Positions 23,082-33,160 of a stretch of 64,000 bases of DNA are shown one piece after another (position 1 is the stretch's first letter; every line of letters begins with the position of its first letter). The notes under the pieces were generated by a model. The model searched no databases, was not told the origin of the DNA, and saw only the letters and a program-made list of their open reading frames with translations. Origin of the DNA: Cordia subcordata (lineage: Eukaryota > Streptophyta > Magnoliopsida > Boraginales > Cordiaceae); the NCBI GenBank assembly GCA_028554755.1, contig JAPTOF010000001.1, positions 28,447,501-28,511,500 on the forward strand, given 5' to 3'. Position numbers and translations under genes: made by a program.

Positions 23082-24792
23082 TGTTGCCTAGAAAATGAAT
23101 CAAAGAGGGGGTGAATTGGATTATTAGCATAATTAACAAATTAAAAATCTTACCAATAATCTTAACCAAAATCGCAAGCAACAATTAAGATAAGTACTTG
23201 AAAGTTAAGAGAGTAGAGTCAAGAATATCAAACACAACAATTTTAGAATGGATCGAACTCCTGAGGGCCTAGTCCACTACCTAAGGTCTCCCCTTAGGGT
23301 TTCGGAATCTCCACTAGTGAATCGGCTTCTTGTTTAGTACGTTGTAGAAGCGTAGAACAACGATCACAATCCTTGTTTCTAGGCAAGGCCCACAAGTATA
23401 ACCCCATACTTGAGGATTTCAACCCTTCACTCTTGAGAATGGTTTCTCACACCTATGCTACCCAAGAGTAAAGAAATTCACTCCCAATATGATAGTAAAG
23501 TGTTTGATATACAATGAACTTCTTATGAGCAAGAATACAAAGGTATTTAAATCTTCCTATGTTGCTCTAAGTAGATAAGCAATTTATGAAGCTCAGAAGA
23601 AAACTTATTCTTAAATGCCAATGATATGCAATCAATGAAGGTTACAATTAATAGAACAAGATTGCAATAGATGAAGCAAATTAAATGCAAGAGAGTTGTG
23701 AGAGATGCTTTTTGAGCAAGTTGTTTTTGAGTTGGGAGGAGTAGGATGTATTTATAAGCCAAAAAAGCAAGTTTCCCAACGGTCAATTTTTTGAACAACA
23801 CAAAGGGACTACCGGAGCACATTACCAGTCGACCCCCTGGGTATTCCAGTAGTTCCAGAGGCCAAAAAGCCTTACCGGAACACTCTACCAGTCGACCGCT
23901 TGAGTGTTCCGATAAAGTAATCACGCTCTCTGTTTTGGGCGGAAGACACTATCGGTCTACCGCCTCAGTGGGCCGGTAGTTGCACAGTGTGTCAGAAAAG
24001 GTGCTACCTACTACGAAAAGTGCAGCCATACTTTAAAAGGTTCATAACAGGTAGTTTTTCTGTAGATTTTGGAGGCTCAAGACGCCTACTATTACATCAT
24101 ATCTAATCTCATTAATGCAATATCAACCAACTTGCATAATCATTAAATGCAAAGTTAAAACTTGTACACAATCAAGATTTTTGCAGATTTTGCATGAGGA
24201 AGAGGTATATGCAAGTTGTTTACCTATACAAACATATATATTGAACAAGATAGCTTAATATAGAGCCTATATATGCACTTTTATTGCAGTTCCATACATG
24301 TATATACATATATATAATATAATATATATATGTATATGTATACATATACATATATATATATATACATATGTATATATATATATAGAAACAAGCTTATATA
24401 AAAATCAAGATAACATAACAATAAACGCTACAGCTATAGTATGAGTTTTCTGTAGGAAACTTTTTGAAGGCAAGTGTAGGCATGTATGTATGTATTTAGA
24501 AGAAAGATCAAGATATATGCATGCAATGTTCTAAGTTTTTAGGCTTCATAGACAATTATCTTATGTACTAAGATCAACTTAACAAAAGCTAATGAACAAG
24601 AACTAATTCTTCAAGAAATCTTCATAATCTCCATGCTCCATGCATCATTTCCATTGCTCAAAGGCTTTTACCTAGCTAAAATTACTAGATATCTATTGGT
24701 AGCAATTTACAAAGAGCAATTAATCATAAGTAGCAATTAATAGAGTGCAATTATGGTGTTATAAAAATAAATTAAAAACAATAAGTTCAACA
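23082..24792 (-). repeat. E4 3' LTR
   Basis: Begins tgttgcc and ends gttcaaca, so on the sense strand TGTTGAAC...GGCAACA; 1711 bp. It aligns with 34923-36570 over its length with scattered differences and an extra AT-rich stretch near 24305-24385. Confidence 0.9.
23748..23980 (-). promoter_or_regulatory. LTR promoter: TATA box with three cruciform modules upstream
   Basis: Minus-strand TATA (ggcttataaatac, 23748-23760). Upstream lie three inverted-repeat modules: 23808-23853, 23872-23915 and 23948-23980, each with arms of the type ACTACCGG/CCGGTAGT or TTACCGGAACACT/AGTGTTCCGATAA around a GTCGAC- or GTCTAC-like centre. The arrangement is visible; a promoter role is inferred from LTR position. 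Confidence 0.6.
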
Positions 24793-24806
24793 TTCTCCCT
24801 TTTTTT
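24793..24806 (-). other. E4 polypurine tract
   Basis: Minus strand aaaaaaagggagaa directly before the LTR start TGTTGAAC. A second copy stands at 36571-36584. Confidence 0.7.
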
Positions 24807-25372
24807 GATAATGACAAAATTATCAACTTGGAGGGCTCCCCTTAGCTTTAGGACTCCCCCTCAAACAAGGCATATCAAATCATATAAAGCAATGGCAATA
24901 AGCAATGCAATATAAACAATAGAAACAACCGTCACACTTTTCCCCCTTTGACATCATCAAAACAAAGTTAGAGAAGGGGTAGGAAAGTAATGAGCCATCA
25001 ATACTAGAAAGTATCATCACTTGGCTTTCACATAAGCATGCAAGCATAGGAATCCTAGCAATTATAGAGAAATTATAGTAGCAAATAAAATAAGCAATTA
25101 TAGAGAAAATAAATAATAGCATGCAAAAAATGGTAGTCCATCCAAAAAGAAGTGAAAAGATGTGAAAGTGTCTGAAACATGAAATTGTTGAAAGGAAAAA
25201 AAAAACCTATGGGAGTGGGATTTTTGGAAAAATAAGGAAAGGAGGAAGAGTCTAATGACTTGGACCGGCATCATCATCATCGGGAAGTCCCATTTGTAGC
25301 TTCGTCATCGTCACATCTCGAGCTAAGCGAGCCATTATTTGACTTTGATCCCCAATAATAGTCGCAAGGTTA
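24807..25372 (-). other. E4 3' untranslated region
   Basis: Noncoding between the extra ORF and the polypurine tract. Its first 457 bp are repeated at 36585-37047. Confidence 0.7.
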
Positions 25373-25887
25373 TCAAGTACCATGTTGACTCCCCACAGTA
25401 GTAGCCAATGCATCCACCTTCTCTCCTATGAAATCCACTTTGTCAAAAAGCCTTTGCAAAATCTTATCATTAACATTCTTTGATCGAAGCTCATGGTATT
25501 GCCCTTGTTCTTCATTGTATTCTTCCCGAGCCTCCTCATCTTCATCTTCTTCTTCTCCTCTCACTTCCTCCATTTCTTCATCATCATTATCATCATCACT
25601 CGCTTCGAGATTAAGTTCTTGTCCTTCTTCATCTTTATGTGGATAATCAAAAGTGGTCTTATTAACAATCCATTGTAAGATAAGGTTCCTTGTATTTTGA
25701 GGCAAAGCTCTGAATTCATTTAAGTGCATCCATCGTCCTCTTCAATGAAATAGCTCCATCCTCTTAAAGCATTGAAGATCCAAGTTCCACATGTGATTGA
25801 AGGAGGTTTTTGGAATTCCTTCAAGTATAAAACCTTTAGCTCTAAAAATCCTAGTTAAAGCCATCCCATAACCAAGTACGGTGTTCC
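25373..25887 (-). pseudogene. E4 extra ORF, C-terminal part
   Basis: Continues the frame cut by the LINE derivative (left piece starts LRNTVLGYGMALTRIFRAKG after the duplication). The tail is strongly acidic (DDDNDDEEMEEVRGEEEDED) and is followed by a heptad-like segment (ILQRLFDKVDFIGEKVDAL), a possible coiled coil. A stop at about 25741 lies between the halves. Plus-strand frames over the acidic tail are shadows. Confidence 0.65.
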
Positions 25888-25902
25888 TAAGCACCACATT
25901 CT
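25888..25902. repeat. 15-bp target duplication, left copy
   Basis: taagcaccacattct, identical to 28710-28724; flanks the poly-A end of the LINE derivative. Confidence 0.9.
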
Positions 25903-28709
25903 CTTTTTTTTTGTCGATTAAGTAAGAATATTATAAATGTGCAAATTTGGTACATACCATCCAAACCCCTCAAGCTAAAGATACAACCATACAAACAAAA
26001 GGCAAAGCTTGAGGGCAATGTAAAGAAAAAAAAACTCAAGGTAAAAAACATGCTGAAAAGCGAAAAGAAAAAAAGGAAAGCAAGGGGTCAAGTACAAGCA
26101 AGGGGAGGGGGTGGATCATTTATACCCAAGGGAACACTCGGGCCTTGAACAATCACATCATTCTCCACTTCAAGTTGGTTAACCTTCTCATTTTCTTCAT
26201 TTTGCAAATCAACTTGGCATGTTGCCAATTCATCCTCATTATTCTCATCAAGAGAACTCTTTTCTTAAACATTCGGTTGATCATCATTTAGATTAAGAGC
26301 CATAAATCGGTTATTCTCCAATGGAGCTTGCGAAGAGGGGATTGGAGTCATATTTTCGAGACTTGAAACTTGATTTGTGCTTGATTTAAGAAAGGAATTG
26401 GATTCACATTATGAGTTCTTTTCCATACTCTCTTAGTCTTGACACTTTTCCACTTTCCGTCTCTATTCTTTTCCTCTTAAGAAATTTTTGGAGCATTTTG
26501 ATTGAAAGCATTTGGACGCAAAGAAAGCAAGTGACCCACAATTTTGCAATTGGAGGCTTCTAAGCGTATTCAACCTCAATTCTTGCCCATTCTCCATTCC
26601 TAAGTTTCACAAAAGTATTATCCGGCAACTCTTTAGATAGGTCCATTTCAATACAAACTCTAGCAAATCCAACAAAAGTTCTAGATTCCATAAGGTTATC
26701 CATTTGCAATGGATAGCCCAAAGTACTTGCAATATAATCCCCTTCTTGTTATAAGAGAACATGGGACATTTCTAAGCTTAACCCAAAGAGGAACTCTATC
26801 CCAACCAAATTTTATCATTTGTGCATTTGGATCCCATCTCCTAAGCAAGAGGGTGATTAACATGCCAAATTTGCTCCATAACAAGATCACAAAAATCATC
26901 ATTTTCAAACTTGAAAGCAAAAAACCCATTCTCGACTGATTTTATATCAACTTTACCAAAGCTCTTCCAATGTACATCAACCATTTTTTGGATGAGGAAG
27001 AATAGAGGAGGGCTACCAATAAATTTTCCAATCAAACAATTTTTCCAATGCTTATCTCCCTCCTCAAAAACTTCAATAGGTGGAGCAGCACCAATAAAAC
27101 CATTTTCAAGAAAAGGATTATGGAAATCAAGTTTACGAGAATTTATAAGCTTACCTAAGCAAGCGTGTTTCCAATTCTTGTCAACATTCCAAACTAATTT
27201 TTGTCTATTTGCAAGTGATGAGGAGAATGGTTGCTGGACATTGGTTGCTTCCATTTAGTGACTCTTCTGTTGGGGAGTTTGCAAAGGCAAGTTTTGATGA
27301 GTGTTTCCCTCTGAATTGAGCATGAAGGGCTGTTACTTTGAGCATTTTAGAGAGAACTTCGCTGGAAAAGTTGATTGAATGATGTGGCGACATTTAAGGA
27401 TATGGCAGCCACGTTTGAATCATGTTGGACTCCATGTGAGGCTTGCATTTTTGGCTTTTAGCAGAAATCCCAAAGGACGGAATTCGTCTAAGTTAGCTAC
27501 AGGAATGGAATTTAAATTGTGGGGTGTACTTTCTATATTGGAGAAAGAGTGGTGAGTTGTCAAAATGTGATTGGTGGGGGCTGAAAAGGTGTCCTTTTGG
27601 CCAGAAAAAGCAGGAGCAAATTCTGAATTTTCAAGTACTATTCCAGCCGAAAAACCTTTGGGTAATGATCAACTTGTATTCCTATCTTCACCTAACAAAC
27701 TCGGGTTGCTATGGCTGGAATTTATGGCTTTTTCATGTAAAAATGGAAGTTTAAAATTAGTTTTTGATGCATGAACTTCATTCTCCAGGCCATGAGGAGC
27801 ATTTTGACTGCCATTTTGCCTAACAAAATTTGAATTTTCTTGTACTGATTTCGTGTTGGCAGCCATTAGAGCACTCTTATCATGGTTAAACTGCTACATA
27901 TCTTGAAAATGGGGCCTCGAACAATCATAGAAAAGGGCATGTGGGGGAGAAGGATTAAAGCTTTGTACCTCGGCAGCCATGGAAGCTGCTTCTTCAAGCC
28001 TATCCTTAGTAGAAGTAGGAGTTTGGCAATTCATTGCATTCTTGGCAGCCATGGATGGACTCTCGTTGAGCTCAAGAGCAAGAGGAAATGAAGAACCCCC
28101 AGCCTTACCGTGCATATTGTGCTTTGCTTGACGACCAAGGCTCTTAACTAACTCCATCGTAGAGATATTATATCTCTCTTCTAAGTAATTACCAAGGCCA
28201 ATCCGAGAAGGAGAGTTTGCAAGCTCAAGCTCAACCTCCTTAATCTTCTTGTCCACTATCCATGTAGGAGCTGATGCAAATTCTTCAAGAGCCCCGGAAG
28301 AAGGTGAGGAATTTTGTAAGCCCATATTGCACTCAAACTCATTAGCGAGCTTAAATTCAAGACTTGAGTTGGTTGAAAATTCATCTTCCTCCAAGAGAGA
28401 TGGGGATGGATGCTCAAGCAAGGAAGGTGAACCCATGGATTTTTTTGCAAAATTATCATCTTTTCCAGAAAATTTCCCATCAAGATCAGCAGCATTATGT
28501 GGTATTTCTTCGTAAGATTCCTTAAGCTTTGCATTGATGGCCTTGATTCTAGCACTCTTACGTGAAAAGGTGTGGTTCTTCTTCTTGGGCATGATTGAAA
28601 GTAGAGTTTAAGAAGAAAAAACTTGTTTGGTGATTGAAGAAATTCTAGAGAGAATTCCTAGAGAGAGAAATCTTGTCAATCCCCTAGCTTCTCCATTTGG
28701 CATAGCTTT
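25903..28709 (-). mobile_element. LINE-derived ORF1-only retrocopy
   Basis: 2807 bp on the minus strand between exact 15-bp duplications. The 3' end is cttaatcgac followed by an A run (plus-strand T run at 25904-25912), as in plant L1-type LINEs. The body encodes a DUF4283-type ORF1 protein and then a ~185-bp 3' UTR. No apurinic endonuclease or RT domain is present anywhere. It may be a retrotransposed ORF1-only element or a LINE that lost ORF2 before copying. Confidence 0.8.
26088..28592 (-). pseudogene. LINE ORF1-like protein with DUF4283 domain, several breaks
   Basis: ATG at 28592 (MPKKKNHTFSRKSARIKAIN, basic start) opens a 232-codon frame to 27894 rich in Ser, Asn and Ala. More degraded text follows, then the DUF4283 region (DKNWKHACLGKLINSRKLDF, about 27180; FENGFFAFKF-type segment near 26940; WDPNAQMIKFGWDRVPLWVK about 26840, after a frame change at 26841-26929). 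That block is the nucleic-acid-binding N-domain of plant LINE ORF1 and is normally followed by a zinc knuckle. The C-terminal end is near 26088. Stops at 27894 and near 26270 break it. Confidence 0.65.
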
Positions 28710-28724
28710 TAAGCACCACATTCT
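28710..28724. repeat. 15-bp target duplication, right copy
   Basis: taagcaccacattct at the 5' side of the LINE derivative. On the minus strand it encodes the NVVL-like join of the E4 extra ORF. Confidence 0.9.
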
Positions 28725-29417
28725 TCATATATACAAGAATGGTTTCCGGGAGATTAACTTGATATCCATGGTAAAGCAAGTATAAACAATATGCCTCAGC
28801 TTTGTAAATTTCCCCGTCATGAGTATCTTTAGGCACTACATTATGTTTGAACATTCTGATAAGCGCTTTGTAAACTAGATGTACATCATTTAGGAGAGGA
28901 AACTCAGCACATTGAGGTATTTGTTCCAACACAAACCCATAAATGTCCCCTTCACGAATATTATTAGGAAATTGGAGAAAATTTCTAAACGCAAATATAG
29001 GGTACTGATGATCATGCAAGGGAATATTGAATATGTTCCTAAGATCTTCTTCAGTAATCTCAATATCAACTCCTCTAACAATTGACCAAACTCTACCATA
29101 GAGATTATCCCAATTTAACCTTTCATTGAATTCACGAATAAGTTGAGGATAAATTGGCTCTCTAGTAGTCATGAAACCCATCCAACTATTTGCAGCACAA
29201 AACTCAATCATGTTCAAGTTTTGAAGTTCATCTTTGATGAGGCATTTACCTGGCCATATCTTCTTGGTGGAATAATCTCGATTTGTAGGTGTGGGAATAG
29301 ATTTGGCTCAGGTGAAGGTTGTCTTCTTGAACCTTTTGAACCCCTTGAAGAACTTGCTACATTCTTCCTCTTGGAACCGAAAGCATGAGCCTTTCCTTTG
29401 CTCCTTGTATTTGTCAT
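28725..29417 (-). pseudogene. E4 extra ORF, N-terminal part (plant transposon-protein-like)
   Basis: ATG at 29417 opens a basic Ser-rich start (MTNTRSKGKAHAFGSKRKN), shifts frame near 29215, then reads EFCAANSWMGFMTTREPIYP, YGRVWSIVRGVDIEITEEDL and LLNDVHLVYKALIRMF up to the LINE insertion. The second part resembles the 'putative plant transposon protein' domain found in retroelement-associated ORFs; I recognise it only by style. With the C-terminal part it would be about 400 residues. It sits where SIRE elements carry an env-like frame but shows no signal peptide or membrane anchor. Confidence 0.65.
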
Positions 29418-29634
29418 AAGAGAAAGTGGATTTTGGAAGAAAGAGAGAAAAGAGAAATAGAGAGAGAAAACTAGGGTTTGATGTTAAGGTTAAGGAAAGT
29501 TGAAGTGGGTAATAGATTTGAGGGAGAGATTTAGGAGAAAAAGAGTTTTAAAGAGTGTTTTAGAAGAAAAGAATGAGAGAAGATGAAGAGTTTTGAAATA
29601 GGAAGAGTGACAATGAGTTCTAACCAGTTGAGCC

Positions 29635-29785
29635 CTTCATATATTGCACAAAATCGCGACTACCGGTCGATCGATACCGGGACCAAGTGTTCTAGTATAG
29701 TGTTCCGATAAAAACATAAGCTCAGACATACTACCGGTTGACTTAATCGATGTACTGGTACAGGGTAAGTGCTCCGGTATTGACA
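29635..29785 (-). promoter_or_regulatory. Probable internal promoter upstream of E4 extra ORF
   Basis: A CCGGTATCGATCGACCGGTA palindrome-like block (29661-29680), ctaccggttgac (29731-29742) and gctccggtat (29771-29780) precede a minus-strand TATA-like tgcaatatatgaag (29635-29648). The extra ORF's ATG is ~220 bp further on. Words and order resemble the E4 LTR array, though degenerate. Confidence 0.45.
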
Positions 29786-29808
29786 GTTTTGCAGGGAATA
29801 AGAATTTT

Positions 29809-30525
29809 TTATAATTGAGTCATTCCCAACTCCCTTCTAATGTTTAAAAACTGGTTTTCATGTAGTGGTTTAGTAAGAATGTCAACAAGTTGGTGCAGAG
29901 AATCAACAACATTAAGCACAACATCGCCTTTTTGCACATGATCACGAATGAAATGATGCCTTATTTCTATATGCTTGGTCCTAGAATGTTGAATTGGATT
30001 TTTAGTGAGATTAATTGCACTTGTGTTGTTACACATAACTGGAACATGCTCAAATATAACACCAAAGTCAAGCAAAGTTTGTTTCATCCAAAGAATTTGT
30101 GCAACACTATTTCCTACTGCAATATATTCTACTTCAGCTATTCAAAGTGCTGCATTATTTTGCTTTCTACTTTACCATGAAACTAAGCAATTACCAAGAA
30201 AATGACAAATTCCGCTAGTGCATTTCCTATCAGTTTTACACCCAGTAAAGTCGACATTAGAGTAACTTACTAGTTCAAAATTTGTTCCCTTAGGATACCA
30301 AAGTCCTAGTTCTTGTGTTCCTTTAAGATATCTAAAAATCCTTTTAGCAACAAGTAAATAAGACTTTTTAGGACAAGATTGAAAACGAGCACACAAGCAT
30401 ACAGCAAACATAATATTGGGTCTAGAGGCGATTAAGTAAAGTAGGCTTCCGATCATACCTCTATACCTCTTTTCGTCCACCGACTTACCATTTTCATCTT
30501 TATTAAGCTTGGTGGAGGTGCTCAT
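29809..30525 (-). pseudogene. E4 RNase H, broken
   Basis: Two pieces: 30525-30172 (KRYRGMIGSLLYLIASRPNI, GCKTDRKCTSGICHFLGN) and 30087-29809 (CNNTSAINLTKNPIQHSRTK, HIEIRHHFIRDHVQKGDV, QLVDILTKPL). This is the canonical copia RNase H from tether to the LADIxTK-like end. A stop/frame change near 30130-30170 separates them. Confidence 0.88.
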
Positions 30526-30705
30526 TAGAGTTCCAATCTCTTTTGCTCCATCAAATCCAAACCTTTTGAGTAGTTCTTTTATGTACTTAGCTTGGTTAAT
30601 GAAAATTCCTTCTTTAGTTTATTTGATTTGAAGACCAAGAAAGAATGTAAGTTCTTCCATCATGCTCATTTCAAATTCACTGTGCATACACTTAGAAAAA
30701 CTCTC

Positions 30706-31293
30706 TCAAAGAGACTCATTAGTGGCACCAAAGATGATATCATCAACATATATTTGTACAACAAGTATATCTTTACCATTATTCTTTACAAATAGAGTTG
30801 AATCAAGTTTACCTCTTGTAAAGCCTTTTTCAACCAAGAATCCGCTTAATCTCTCATACCATGCTCTAGGTGCTTGCTTTAGTCCGTACAATGTTTTTTC
30901 AAGCTTAAAAACATGGTTGGGATGAATAGGATCCTCAAATCCTAGAGGTTGAGCCATATATACTTCTTCATCAATATAGTCATTTAAGAAAGTACTTTTC
31001 ACATCCATTTGATGCAATGTGAAGTTTATAAAGCATGCAAAAGCAAATAACATTTTAATTGATTCAGGTCTAGCAATGGGAGCAAAGGTTTCATCATAGT
31101 CAATACCTTTTTCTTGCTTATAACCTTGTGCAACTAATCTAGCCTTGTTTCTAGTTATTATGCTAGATTCATCTAACTTGTTTCTAAAGGCCCATTTAGT
31201 TCCAATTATAGATTGATTTCTAGGCCTTTCAACAAGTTTCCATACATTGTTTCTCTCGATTGATTGAGTTCTTCTTGCATGGCATTTATCCAA
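30706..31293 (-). pseudogene. E4 reverse transcriptase, N-terminal two thirds open
   Basis: Contains IIGTKWAFRNKLDESSIITR, DYDETFAPIARPESIKMLFA, FLNDYIDEEVYMAQPLGFED, KTLYGLKQAPRAWYERLSGF and the catalytic QIYVDDIIFGATNE (YVDD). The frame ends at 30706; downstream RT text to 30530 (EFEMSMMEELTFFLG-like) is shifted. The 195-codon stretch has no internal stop. Confidence 0.9.
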
Positions 31294-31654
31294 CTATCAT
31301 CAAGTAAGGCATCATGTATACTTTTAGGTTCAATTTAAGACAAGAAAGCAAGATGATTACATACATTTCTTAAGGAGGATCTAGTTTCAACACCTTTGGA
31401 AGGTTTACCAATAATTTGGGAAGGGGGGGTGATAACCAACAAATTTATAGGTTTTTGGCAAGTTATCATGCTTATCATGTATCAAATTTTGATCATCACA
31501 TTGTTCATCTAATGCTTATCTTGTTTATGCTTATGACATGCATCATTAGGTTCATTTCCTTTGTCTAGATCAAGATTACTCGTATTCTTTTGAATGGTAA
31601 CAAAATCAACATCATCACATTTTGAATCAAAAACTCCTTTATCAAATTTCACAT
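31294..31654 (-). pseudogene. E4 integrase C-terminal linker, degraded
   Basis: Variable linker between integrase and RT (frame 31694-31509 is Asp/Lys-rich, VKFDKGVFDSKCDDVDF), with stops. A DxFxSxxDDVDF-like string is usual in this linker. Confidence 0.55.
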
Positions 31655-32472
31655 TTATAGTTTCTTCAACAGCCATGGTTCTTTTATTGTACACCTTTTT
31701 TGCTTTACTAGATGAAGAATATCCAAGAAATATGCCATTACAGATTTTGCATCAAATTTGCCAAGATTGTTTTTTTCATTTAAGATAAAGCATGCACAAC
31801 CAAAATTTTTGAAATATGAGATGTTTGGCTTTCTTCCTTTCCAAAGTTCATATGGAGTTTTGTCAAGATCCTTTCGAATAATGCTACGATTAATCACATA
31901 ACATGCGATGCTTATGACCTCGGCCCAAAAGTAGCTAGGTAAATTATTTTCACAAAGCATAGCTCTTGCCATTTCTTGTAAGGAACGATTTTTTCTTTGT
32001 GGTGTTCTTGGTGCTGAAAAAGTATGAGAGATACCATTGTCTTCACAAAAAGATTTCATAGTAAGATTTGTAAACTCGGTACCTCTATCACTTCATACGG
32101 TAGAAATCAAATACCCTTTTTTATTTTGAACACGTTTACAAAATTTTATAAACTCATTTGGTGTGTCATTTTTGTGAGCTAGAAAAATTACACAAATAAA
32201 TCTGGAGAAATCATCAACAATCACATAAGCATACAATTTTCCACCCAAGCTAGCAACCCTATTAGGTCCAAATAAATCTATATGCAAAAGTTCTAAATGA
32301 CTTGAAGTGGAGATCATATTCTTGCTTTTGAAGGATTCTCGAGTTTGTTTGCCAAGTTTACATGCACGACACACATTATTACCAACATATTTGACTTTAG
32401 GCAATCCTTTAACAAATTTAAGATGAGCAAGTTTATTTATGGAGTCCACATTAGGATGTCCTAGTCTTCTAA
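31655..32472 (-). pseudogene. E4 GAG-preIN (C part) and integrase, broken
   Basis: Starts at the MITE border with RRLGHP-type text then VDSINKLAHLKFVKGLPK and CRACKLGKQTRESFKSKN. The core has LLHIDLFGPNRVASLGGKLY and, after a stop near 32092, KSFCEDNGISHTFSAPRTPQ and FGCACFILNEKNNLGKFD. The catalytic Glu motif reads RKNRSLQEMARAM; the usual NGVVERKN is altered, so the active site is probably damaged. Confidence 0.85.
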
Positions 32473-32700
32473 GGGCTCGTTTGGATTGGTTTTTTTAAAA
32501 AAACTTTTTTTTAACAGCTTTTGAAGAATAACTTTTTTTAAGAAGCTAAAAATTTTGGCTTTTAAAAAAAGCTGTATTTAAGCTTTTTTCAGAGTTTCAA
32601 TTTTTTTGAAAGCCAAATCAAGTAGTTATTGCAAATTTAATGTAACTTTTTCAGAGAAAAAAGTGTTTTTTCCTTAAAAAAAGTCAATCCAAACAGGCCC
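32473..32700. mobile_element. Tourist-like (PIF/Harbinger) MITE
   Basis: 228 bp, ends GGGCTCGTTTGGATTGG and, inverted, GGGCCTGTTTGGATTGACTT, flanked by TAA on both sides (32470-32472 and 32701-32703). No coding capacity and a T/A-rich self-complementary interior. Removing it and one TAA joins WIWL to RRLGHP in the E4 polyprotein. Confidence 0.88.
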
Positions 32701-32703
32701 TAA

Positions 32704-33160
32704 GCCAAATCCATGTATTTTCATTCATAGCACTTAAACATTTTACATCTTGGTCATGCAAGTCATTAGAGTAAAAAGTGTACACATTACCATGCCTCAT
32801 GCCAACAAATATGACATTACCACATTTATCAACAATCTCACATGAAGAAGCTTTAAAGTTAACAAATGAACCTTTATCACATAGTTGACTAATACTAAGC
32901 AAGTTGTGTTTCAAGCCGTGTACGAGTAAGACATTTTCAATACACAATTTAGATTTGTTACTAATATTTCCAATTCCAATGATTCTTCCTTCAGAGTTTA
33001 TCACTGAATGTGACAAATCCACCATTCTTTTCCTTGAGTGACAAAAACATTGATTTGTCACCGGTCATGTGCCTTAAGCATTCGCTATCCAAGGACCATT
33101 TTCTACTATCCTCGGAAGATGCAAGGCAAACCTACAAAATTCAAATCAAGCATGACTTGG
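32704..33160 (-). pseudogene. E4 protease and GAG-preIN N part, active site mutated
   Basis: Reads WSLDSECLRHMTGD around 33096-33055; the family has DSG at the active site, here DSE (Glu codon 33081-33083). Frame 33061-32684 continues GRIIGIGNISNKSKLCIENV, HNLLSISQLCDKGSFVNFKA and ENTWIWL up to the MITE. Confidence 0.82.

Noticed and set aside
25428..25678. Ser-rich and Phe/Ile-rich plus-strand frames
   Set aside because: Antisense shadows of the acidic Glu/Asp tail of the E4 extra ORF.
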